From Oceanospirillum maris DSM 6286 (lineage in GTDB: Bacteria > Pseudomonadota > Gammaproteobacteria > Pseudomonadales > Halomonadaceae): a stretch of 64,000 nt of DNA. Positions 57,748 to 64,000 of this stretch are shown here, piece by piece. The translations under genes and the position numbers were made by a program. The notes under the pieces were generated by a model. The model was not told the origin of the DNA and made no database searches. It was given only the letters and a program-made list of their open reading frames with translations. The first letter of the stretch is position 1, and each line of letters starts with the position of its first letter. The DNA is taken from positions 186,001 to 250,000 of the forward strand of contig NZ_AUGW01000007.1 in NCBI RefSeq assembly GCF_000422865.1, read 5' to 3'.

Positions 57748-58437
57748 TTAAACCTTAATCGAGAAACGGTAGCCTGTTCCTCGGACCGTTTGAATCAGTT
57801 GCTCATGCTTCTCACCTAAGGCTTTACGCAAGCGGCGAATATGAACGTCTACGGTACGCTCTTCAACATAAACGTTACCACCCCAGACTTGATCCAATAG
57901 CTGATTGCGAGTGTAAGCCCGCTCTTGATGCGTCATAAAGAACTGCAGCAAGCGAAACTCCGTAGGGCCGATCTCCAAGGGATCACCGTTAGAGGTTACT
58001 CTATGGCTTGCAGGATCAAGCATAAGGCCGCCTACATCGACAGGATCTTCAATCCCCTTAGGTGTTGTCCGGCGTAGCACGGCTTTGAGTCGTGCTACCA
58101 GTTCACGGGGCGAGAAAGGTTTGGTGATATAGTCATCCGCACCGGCTTCTAAGCCCTGTACCTTGTTGTCTTCTTCACCCTTTGCGGTGAGCATAATCAC
58201 AGGGGTTTCCGCGGTGACTGGATCACGCTTTAGGCGGCGAGCAAGCTCGACTCCACTGGTTCCTGGCATCATCCAGTCAAGCAGGATAAGGTCGGGGCGT
58301 TTGTCGATTACCAAGGCATGGGCTTGCTGGGCATTTTCAGCCTCTAGGCAGGTGTAGTCTGCCATCTCAAGCGCAACAGCGATCATCTCCCTGATCGGAG
58401 CTTCGTCATCCACAATCAGGACGGTTTTTCCTGTCAT
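57748..58437 (-). CDS. phoB: Phosphate regulon response regulator PhoB
   Basis: 229 aa OmpR-type regulator. Receiver domain with DDEAPIREM, phospho-acceptor Asp in [13 protein letters not shown] and Lys in [12 protein letters not shown]; winged-helix domain (about 130-228) with [32 protein letters not shown] and [14 protein letters not shown]. It binds Pho boxes, three of which are in this window, one before its own gene. Confidence 0.97.
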   Translation of the reverse strand: MTGKTVLIVDDEAPIREMIAVALEMADYTCLEAENAQQAHALVIDKRPDLILLDWMMPGTSGVELARRLKRDPVTAETPVIMLTAKGEEDNKVQGLEAGADDYITKPFSPRELVARLKAVLRRTTPKGIEDPVDVGGLMLDPASHRVTSNGDPLEIGPTEFRLLQFFMTHQERAYTRNQLLDQVWGGNVYVEERTVDVHIRRLRKALGEKHEQLIQTVRGTGYRFSIKV

Positions 58438-58482
58438 TTCCGTGTTCCCGTCTAAGTCGGTTATGTCATCAATAATGCCTTT

Positions 58483-58516
58483 ATTACAGCGATTAAATAT
58501 GACAATAAGATGACAT
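58483..58516 (-). promoter_or_regulatory. Pho box and promoter of phoB
   Basis: Minus strand: ATGTCATCTTATTGTCAT (58516-58499), two TGTCAT halves 11 bp apart, then ten bases and the -10 TGTAAT (58488-58483). Same spacing as at pstS and pstC. It indicates positive autoregulation. Confidence 0.7.
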
Positions 58517-58537
58517 GATGACGTTTATGTTAATTCG

Positions 58538-59422
58538 CTAGCGTACGGCATAGTCTGCAATAATACCTATTAGGATCAATAAGCCTACCCAGTGGTTGTT
58601 TAAAAATGCTTTAAAACAGCCTTCGCGCTGGCGGTTAAGGGTCAGTTTTCCTTGATAAATAAACAACCCTATTGCCCCAGCAAGGCCGAGATAAAAGAAG
58701 CTTCCCAAGCCTTTATCGTTCGCCACAATCAACAGGGCGATAACCGCCAATAGCTGCAATAGCGCGATAATATGGCGATCCAGATCACCGAATAAAATGG
58801 CTGTGGATTTTACCCCGATTTTTACATCATCATTACGATCGACCATGGCATATTGCGTATCGTAAGCCACAGTCCAGAGCAACTTAGCGGTAAAAAGTAG
58901 CCAAGCTTCAACCGGTACGGAATTGGTTTGTGCCGCGTAAGCCATCGGAATCGCCCACGAAAAAGCCGCCCCTAAAATGACTTGGGGTAGATGGGTATAG
59001 CGCTTCATAAAAGGGTACATAAAGGCCAGTAGTATTCCGCCTAGGGAGAGAATAATTGTCAGAGGGTTGGTCATTAATACCAAACCAAAGGAGATAAGCC
59101 CTAGGGTGATAAAAAGCCCAATAGCTTCTTTTGCCGTTACCTCTCCTGTGGCAAGGGGGCGCTCTTTGGTGCGCTCAACATGGCCGTCTATTTTTCGGTC
59201 TGCAAAATCATTAATTACGCAGCCCGCAGCCCGCATACTGTAAACCCCAAGAATAAAGATAGTTAACACATCCCAATCTGGTGCACCTTCCGCTGCAATC
59301 CAGAGCGCCCATAGGGTTGGCCACAGCAGCAAGTAGGTGCCAATAGGGCGGTCAATGCGCATCAGTTTAATATAGTGTGGAAACTGCTGACGAAGGTGCT
59401 GTGCAAAGGCAAGAGATGACAT
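58538..59422 (-). CDS. ubiA: 4-hydroxybenzoate octaprenyltransferase
   Basis: 294-aa membrane prenyltransferase of ubiquinone synthesis with about eight hydrophobic segments. First Asp-rich motif [21 protein letters not shown], second [12 protein letters not shown]. It attaches the polyprenyl chain to 4-hydroxybenzoate, the product of UbiC. Start ATG 59422, five bases after ubiC. Confidence 0.97.
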   Translation of the reverse strand: MSSLAFAQHLRQQFPHYIKLMRIDRPIGTYLLLWPTLWALWIAAEGAPDWDVLTIFILGVYSMRAAGCVINDFADRKIDGHVERTKERPLATGEVTAKEAIGLFITLGLISFGLVLMTNPLTIILSLGGILLAFMYPFMKRYTHLPQVILGAAFSWAIPMAYAAQTNSVPVEAWLLFTAKLLWTVAYDTQYAMVDRNDDVKIGVKSTAILFGDLDRHIIALLQLLAVIALLIVANDKGLGSFFYLGLAGAIGLFIYQGKLTLNRQREGCFKAFLNNHWVGLLILIGIIADYAVR

Positions 59423-59427
59423 AGGGC

Positions 59428-60072
59428 TTATCCTTTGGGGGGCGTTAGCATAGTGTTAAGGGCAGGTGAGGCACTAGGGACGGTTTCGGTATTAGAGCTT
59501 AAGGGGAACAGTTGCTGATGTTGACGAAAGGGTTCCAGAAACAGCTCTGTTACCAGCAAAGGTGCTTGGCGAATCTCAAAGGTGGAGCGCCGACCCCAAA
59601 TAAAAGGCGTAGAAAAATCAGGCGTATAGGGGGTTATTTCCATAGGGGTTCGTTTGGTTTGGGCATTCTTGAACAGCACGCTACCTAAGGAACGGTTGCC
59701 CAGCATCATTAAGTGGCGATTGCCTTGATGTAGCGTTGGCAAGGGAATAACGGTACGGGCAAAGACCCACGGCTGGTTTTCTCCGTGTAAAATCACTTGG
59801 CGAATCAAAGCGTATTGCTGGCTATCCATTGCAAGTAGGCGACATTCGTTTAATGCAGGGCGCATTAAGCATTGCTGCAACAGTTGGACGTGAAAACGCT
59901 GGCCGCTAACCTGCTTTAATCGGCGGGTTAATGACGTGCTATCGGTTAGCCAGTCCAGCCAAGTGCTATCGGGTTGAATATACCCCGGAGCGTAGGGGCG
60001 AACCCAGTTTAATACATCCCAGTCTAAGCGGGTTATCGCTTGAGGGGACTTCCGTTGATGCAGATCCAACAC
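59428..60072 (-). CDS. ubiC: Chorismate pyruvate-lyase
   Basis: Converts chorismate to 4-hydroxybenzoate, first step of ubiquinone synthesis. Conserved blocks [47 protein letters not shown] and [21 protein letters not shown]. The start is uncertain: GTG 60072 has AAAGAGG at good distance and gives 214 aa; frames extend to 60177 but would overlap the hupB promoter and add a non-conserved N-terminus. It also carries a C-terminal extension of about 40 Ser/Thr/Pro-rich residues beyond the E. coli protein. Confidence 0.88.
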   Translation of the reverse strand: MLDLHQRKSPQAITRLDWDVLNWVRPYAPGYIQPDSTWLDWLTDSTSLTRRLKQVSGQRFHVQLLQQCLMRPALNECRLLAMDSQQYALIRQVILHGENQPWVFARTVIPLPTLHQGNRHLMMLGNRSLGSVLFKNAQTKRTPMEITPYTPDFSTPFIWGRRSTFEIRQAPLLVTELFLEPFRQHQQLFPLSSNTETVPSASPALNTMLTPPKG

Positions 60073-60132
60073 ATGCCTCTTTGATCCATCTTCTTGATGG
60101 GCGGAGATTCTACCATAGTGGGGAAAAAACCT

Positions 60133-60162
60133 TTGCATCGGGCATAGTGGGCTGCTTAAATA
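60133..60162 (+). promoter_or_regulatory. Possible hupB promoter
   Basis: TTGCAT (60133-60138), 18-bp spacer, TAAATA (60157-60162), 47 bp before the hupB ATG, in the divergent ubiC-hupB gap. Confidence 0.45.
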
Positions 60163-60209
60163 TCTGCGGTCACACACGGATTAATAGAAATAACAAAAGA
60201 GGATAACGC

Positions 60210-60485
60210 ATGCGTAAGCCTGAACTGGCAGCAGCGATCGCAGAAAAAGCGGAGCTGTCGAAAGATAAAGCGAATGAAGTTTTGAATGCCATGTTAGACG
60301 AGATTACTGGTGCCGTATCTAAAGGTGACTCTGTTTCTTTGATCGGCTTTGGTACTTTTTCAGTACGCGAGCGCAGCGCTCGTAAAGGTAAAAACCCTCA
60401 AACGGGTGAGCCGATGGATATTCCAGCGAGTAAAACCGTTGGCTTTAAGGTGGGCAAAAAACTAAAAGATGCGGTTGATAATTAA
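60210..60485 (+). CDS. hupB: HU family DNA-binding protein
   Basis: 91-aa histone-like nucleoid protein. RKPELAAAIAEKAELSKDKANEVL, then the saddle GDSVSLIGFGTFSVRERSARKGKNPQTGEPM and the DNA-bending Pro in the beta arm (MDIPASKTVGFKVGKKLKDAV). GAGGATAAC precedes the ATG. Monocistronic. Confidence 0.96.
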   Translation: MRKPELAAAIAEKAELSKDKANEVLNAMLDEITGAVSKGDSVSLIGFGTFSVRERSARKGKNPQTGEPMDIPASKTVGFKVGKKLKDAVDN

Positions 60486-60530
60486 GTTTTTTAGAGGTTA
60501 ATCGCTTTTAGATCGTAAAAGTAAAACTCA

Positions 60531-60568
60531 AAAACCCATAGCACTAAAATTGGCGCTATGGGTTTTTT
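60531..60568. terminator. Bidirectional terminator between hupB and the HDOD gene
   Basis: AAAACCCATAGC and GCTATGGGTTTT form a 12-bp stem with a 12-base loop and T tracts on both strands. Confidence 0.9.
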
Positions 60569-60577
60569 GGTTTTGGT

Positions 60578-61975
60578 TTACTTGCTGGCTTTTTCTAGCA
60601 TTTCTGCCAGTTGGTTTAATTCATCATTAAACTTGTTAATACCCTCAATCGTACCTTCAATCGCTTCGAGTGATAGATGTAATCGGCTAAGTAGTGTTTC
60701 TGGTAATCTGCCTAAGTGTACGCTGCCGTCGCTCTGTACCAATTGGTTGACGATGTACAAGAGGTTGGTGTATTCATGGTGAGCGCCTTCATAGGAGGCA
60801 TTGTGCAGATGGCGAACCGCACTACATACTTCATCGGGAAGCCCCCACGCTTGAAATAGGAAGCTGGCGATCTGCTCGCGGGTAATACCGAATAAAAAGC
60901 GCTCAATGTACATGGCCGGTACGTGAGGGTTGGCCTCTTGATAGCGACAGTACAGTGAAAAATACGGCGGAAAAACCTCGGCAATAACCAAGTAGCCAAA
61001 GTTATGCACCAAGCCAGATAAGTAGCTTAAGCCTGAAAAAGGACGATGAGCTGACGGGATTTGTTTAACCAATCGCTCCATCAGCATTGCTTTAACAACC
61101 GCTTCCCGCCAATAGTTACGGTAACCAAAAACGCCATCGCTTGGCATTTTGATATTTTTCCCAAGGGATAAGCCAAGAGATAGGTTCATGGTAAGGTCAA
61201 AACCTAACACACGAATAACCGCATCTTGAATCGAGCGGATTTGCCCTGGCAGGCCATAATAAGGCGAGTTTGCCCAACTAATAACTTGGGAGGCTAAGCT
61301 AGGGTCTGATTCTACAATGGATGCTAAATCATCCCCGTCAGCATTTTCATCCGCCCGCAGTAGCATAATTTTATGGGCACTAAGAGGCAGCGGTGGAATT
61401 TCAAGACTTTCAGCCAGACGAGTACGAATCCGGCGAGAAGTGATGGTCTCAATGGCTGCTTTGATCTCCATCTCATCCTGATCAACCGCAGTCATATTGG
61501 GGCGAATCGAGACAAGAGGGATACTAAACTGATCAAATTTTGCCTGATCAAAAGTATTGATCAGCTCTTTAAACTCGTCAGCGGTAAACTCAAATAACCA
61601 GCGAGGATCACCAGATTCGGTGAACACAGTATCGTTATCAAGGCAGCGACTATCAACAATCAGATCATAATCTAGAACATCAGGAATGGCGGGAACAGAT
61701 TGTAGCTTCTTACGCTTTAAGAGTGCTAATTTGGCATCAGGCGTAATCGTTTTATAGTCTGGGTAAAGTTTCACATCCAGTAAACAGTGCGCCGGAAATG
61801 CAAAAATATGACGCACACCATTTGCATCTTCAAGTATTGATGAGCGAACGAGCTGCTTGGCCGTCGCCTGGTTGCGGGGAACCAAACGATCTTTAAGTAG
61901 CTGAGGGAAGCTATTCGGTGAGACACCTTGTGTAATATTTTCCCTTAAAATCTGTACAAATCCTTGAAAGGACAT
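60578..61975 (-). CDS. YbaK-like aminoacyl-tRNA deacylase / HDOD domain protein
   Basis: 465 aa. Residues about 25-165 resemble the YbaK/ProX tRNA-deacylase fold (SSILEDANGVRHIFAFPAHCLLDVKL); residues about 200-400 form an HDOD domain (PPLPLSAHKIMLLRADENADGDDLASIVESDPSLASQVI shortened here to its type: IPPLPLSAHKI, SDPSLASQVISWANSPYYG, LSYLSGLVHNFGYLVIAEV). HDOD proteins are usually signalling scaffolds. The Pseudomonas-type fusion of the two is known, but its exact role is not. HD-type metal residues are mostly replaced, as in the family. Confidence 0.85.
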   Translation of the reverse strand: MSFQGFVQILRENITQGVSPNSFPQLLKDRLVPRNQATAKQLVRSSILEDANGVRHIFAFPAHCLLDVKLYPDYKTITPDAKLALLKRKKLQSVPAIPDVLDYDLIVDSRCLDNDTVFTESGDPRWLFEFTADEFKELINTFDQAKFDQFSIPLVSIRPNMTAVDQDEMEIKAAIETITSRRIRTRLAESLEIPPLPLSAHKIMLLRADENADGDDLASIVESDPSLASQVISWANSPYYGLPGQIRSIQDAVIRVLGFDLTMNLSLGLSLGKNIKMPSDGVFGYRNYWREAVVKAMLMERLVKQIPSAHRPFSGLSYLSGLVHNFGYLVIAEVFPPYFSLYCRYQEANPHVPAMYIERFLFGITREQIASFLFQAWGLPDEVCSAVRHLHNASYEGAHHEYTNLLYIVNQLVQSDGSVHLGRLPETLLSRLHLSLEAIEGTIEGINKFNDELNQLAEMLEKASK

Positions 61976-62085
61976 GATGTTCTCCGACTAGAAAGTCTAG
62001 TAATTATACCTACTATGCCTTAGCAGAGGATATAAGAACATGATTTAAAAAATGTATTTCAAGGGGGCTAAAGCAAGGCTTATTC

Positions 62086-64000
62086 TTAAACTTGAGCATA
62101 TTGTTCCGCCCCTTCTAACCAGCGTTCCACCAAGGGTGTTAGGTGCTCAGGGTGGTGTTGGATCAGCTTATTGGCTGCGACATTAACCTCTTCTAACAGG
62201 TATTGATCACGTACCAAGTCTGCAATTTTCATCTGGGCCAAGCCAGTTTGCCGCGTACCAAGCACCTCACCGGGGCCACGCAGCTCCAAGTCTTTCTCTG
62301 CTATTTGGAAGCCATCCTGCGTATCACGCATAACGGCGATACGGGCTTTGCCATTGCGAGATAAAGGGGCGTGATAAAGCAGTACGCAGTAGCTTTTTTG
62401 ATCGCCCCGGCCAACACGTCCTCGTAGTTGATGTAGCTGTGATAGGCCAAGGCGCTCAGGGTTTTCGATCACCATCAGCGTCGCATTAGGTACATCTACA
62501 CCCACTTCAATTACCGTTGTTGCCACCAAGAGTTGAAGCTTATTCGCTTTAAATTGCGCCATAATGTCAGCTTTTTCTTGAGCTTTCATGCGCCCATGAA
62601 TTAAGCCAATATTTAAACCCTGTAAGCGAGTTTTTAGATCGGCAAAAGTCGTCTCGGCGGCTTGGCATTGCAGGGCTTCGGAATCGTCAATAAGCGTACA
62701 AACCCAATAGGCCTGTTTACCTTGATGGCAGGCAGCAGATACCCGTTGAATAATCTCATCCCGACGGGTATCTGCTAGGGCGACAGTTTCAATGGGCGTT
62801 CGTCCTGGAGGCAACTCATCAATAACAGAAGTATCCAGATCCGCATAGGCACTCATCGCCAATGTTCGTGGAATAGGTGTCGCCGTCATAATTAATTGAT
62901 GAGGGTAAAGATCCCCCTGCTGTCCTTTTTCCCTCAAGCTTAAACGTTGATGGACACCAAAGCGGTGTTGCTCATCAACCACAATAAGCCCTAGATTCTT
63001 AAAGATGACGGTTTCCTGGAATAAAGCGTGAGTACCCACGACCATCGGCGCACCGGCGGCGATTTGATCAAGCTGAGCTTGACGGGCTTTGCCTTTTAGT
63101 TTGCCAGCCATCCATGCCACATCAAGGCCTAAAGGAGTAAACCATTGGGTGAAATTATTAAAATGTTGCTCCGCAAGAATCTCCGTAGGAGCCATTACCG
63201 CAACCTGATAGCCCGCTTCAATGGCGTTGAGAGCTGCCATCGCCGCCACTAATGTTTTTCCCGCACCAACGTCACCCTGTACCAATCGCAGCATTGGGCT
63301 TGCCTGTTGAATATCTTGCTGAATCTCTCCGATCACACGGTTTTGTGCCCCAGTGAGGGAGAAAGGTAGCTGATCGAGCATCCGCTTGCTTAGATTGCCT
63401 GTGCCGTTAAATACAGGCGCTCGATGGTGCTTATGCTGCTGGCGCAGTTTTAATAGGCTGAGCTGCTGGGCGATCAGTTCTTCTATAATCAACCGATGCT
63501 GGCTTGGGTGCTTGTATTCTTGTAGTTCAAAAACGGGAGCATCCGGTGGCGGCTCGTGCAGTAAGAACAGGGACTCTTTGAGTGAGGGTAAATTAGGAAA
63601 TAGAGACTTGGGCAGCCAATCGGCTACCTGGGCTTTTTTCAACTCAGCTAAGGCTAAATGGATCAGTTGCCGTAGTCGATTTTGGGTTAAGCCTTCAGTC
63701 AGTGGATAGATAGGGGTGAGGTGATCCTCTACCGCCACAGGTTGATCCTGAGCCACTAAACTGTATTCAGGGTGATAGAGTTCTAAACCGCTAGCCCCCG
63801 GCCTTGCTTCGCCATAGCAGCGTACCAGTGCGCCTTTTTGGAATTGTTTTTTTTGCGTCGTATTAAAATGAAAAAAGCGCAGTGTGATACTGCCCGTTCC
63901 ATCCTGTAGGCGTACGATAAGCGTCTGTCTGCGGCCTTTTATCACTTCTGAAAGCGATACTTGCCCGACCACTACCGCTTCATCCCCCCGGCGAACGGCT
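62086..64000 (-). CDS. recG: ATP-dependent DNA helicase RecG (5' end outside window)
   Basis: Fork-reversal and Holliday-junction helicase. The frame is open to the window edge, so about the first 50-60 residues are missing. The visible part begins in the wedge (OB-fold) domain (VVVGQVSLSEVIKGRRQTLIV), followed by helicase motifs LVQGDVGAGKTLVAAMAAL, VVDEQHRFGVHQR, TATPIPRTLAM, TTVIEVGVDVPNATLMVIEN and HQLRGRVGRG. C-terminal RecG tail QTGLAQMKIADLVRDQYLLEE is present. Confidence 0.97.
   Translation of the reverse strand, partial: AVRRGDEAVVVGQVSLSEVIKGRRQTLIVRLQDGTGSITLRFFHFNTTQKKQFQKGALVRCYGEARPGASGLELYHPEYSLVAQDQPVAVEDHLTPIYPLTEGLTQNRLRQLIHLALAELKKAQVADWLPKSLFPNLPSLKESLFLLHEPPPDAPVFELQEYKHPSQHRLIIEELIAQQLSLLKLRQQHKHHRAPVFNGTGNLSKRMLDQLPFSLTGAQNRVIGEIQQDIQQASPMLRLVQGDVGAGKTLVAAMAALNAIEAGYQVAVMAPTEILAEQHFNNFTQWFTPLGLDVAWMAGKLKGKARQAQLDQIAAGAPMVVGTHALFQETVIFKNLGLIVVDEQHRFGVHQRLSLREKGQQGDLYPHQLIMTATPIPRTLAMSAYADLDTSVIDELPPGRTPIETVALADTRRDEIIQRVSAACHQGKQAYWVCTLIDDSEALQCQAAETTFADLKTRLQGLNIGLIHGRMKAQEKADIMAQFKANKLQLLVATTVIEVGVDVPNATLMVIENPERLGLSQLHQLRGRVGRGDQKSYCVLLYHAPLSRNGKARIAVMRDTQDGFQIAEKDLELRGPGEVLGTRQTGLAQMKIADLVRDQYLLEEVNVAANKLIQHHPEHLTPLVERWLEGAEQYAQV

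Overview
The window is the replication-origin neighbourhood of a gammaproteobacterial chromosome. Gene order (glyQ-glyS-gmhB / gyrB-recF-dnaN-dnaA / oriC / rpmH-rnpA-yidC-mnmE / mnmG-rsmG-parA-parB / atpIBEFHAGDC / glmU-glmS), a Pseudomonas-type long PstC, HexR, Entner-Doudoroff-type regulation and a TRAP-type binding protein suggest a marine Oceanospirillaceae-like species. That placement is an inference from gene order and protein style, not from a search.

Layout. 1-5.3 kb: tail of a PAP2-like gene, glycyl-tRNA synthetase, gmhB, then a single accessory gene of the Abi_2/AbiF HEPN family preceded by its own promoter and a very short terminator-ended RNA. 5.3-11.8 kb (minus strand): gyrB, recF, dnaN, dnaA; recF carries two parS sites and a terminator separates dnaN from recF. 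11.8-12.5 kb: oriC with DnaA boxes and an AT-rich unwinding element. 12.5-16.5 kb (plus): rpmH, rnpA, yidC, mnmE; yidD is missing from its usual place. 16.5-20.6 kb: an accessory block with an EamA exporter, a 2-oxoglutarate dioxygenase broken by one in-frame TAA, a TetR regulator with a palindromic operator, and a METTL25-like methyltransferase broken by a shift at a seven-A run. 21-22.8 kb: deaD with a long leader. 22.8-23.4 kb: a second DnaA-box cluster whose AT-rich part is nearly a copy of the one in oriC. 23.4-27.7 kb: mnmG, rsmG, parA, parB. 27.8-35 kb: the complete F-type ATP synthase operon. 35-38.4 kb: the two enzymes of UDP-GlcNAc supply. 38.4-47 kb: a PA3496-like small protein, HexR, a PAS-GGDEF-EAL protein, UvrD, an orphan TRAP binding lipoprotein and a YciA-type thioesterase. 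47.2-58.5 kb: a phosphate regulon (pstS, pstC-pstA-pstB-phoU, phoR/phoB) with three Pho boxes that share one geometry, interrupted by cysZ and a response regulator. 58.5-64 kb: ubiA-ubiC, hupB, a YbaK-HDOD protein and recG (runs off the end).

The points most worth following are: (1) the promoter + short hairpin RNA + HEPN Abi gene cassette at 4149-5241, which looks like an RNA-antitoxin/HEPN-toxin module; (2) the duplicated DnaA-box/AT-element unit on the two sides of rpmH-deaD and the concentration of all thirteen perfect DnaA boxes I found in one 16-kb stretch; (3) two neighbouring genes broken in different ways, one at a canonical -1 slippery heptamer; (4) a Pho-box promoter placed so that pstC should be transcribed without a leader. 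No CRISPR array, insertion sequence, prophage, rRNA or tRNA gene was seen.
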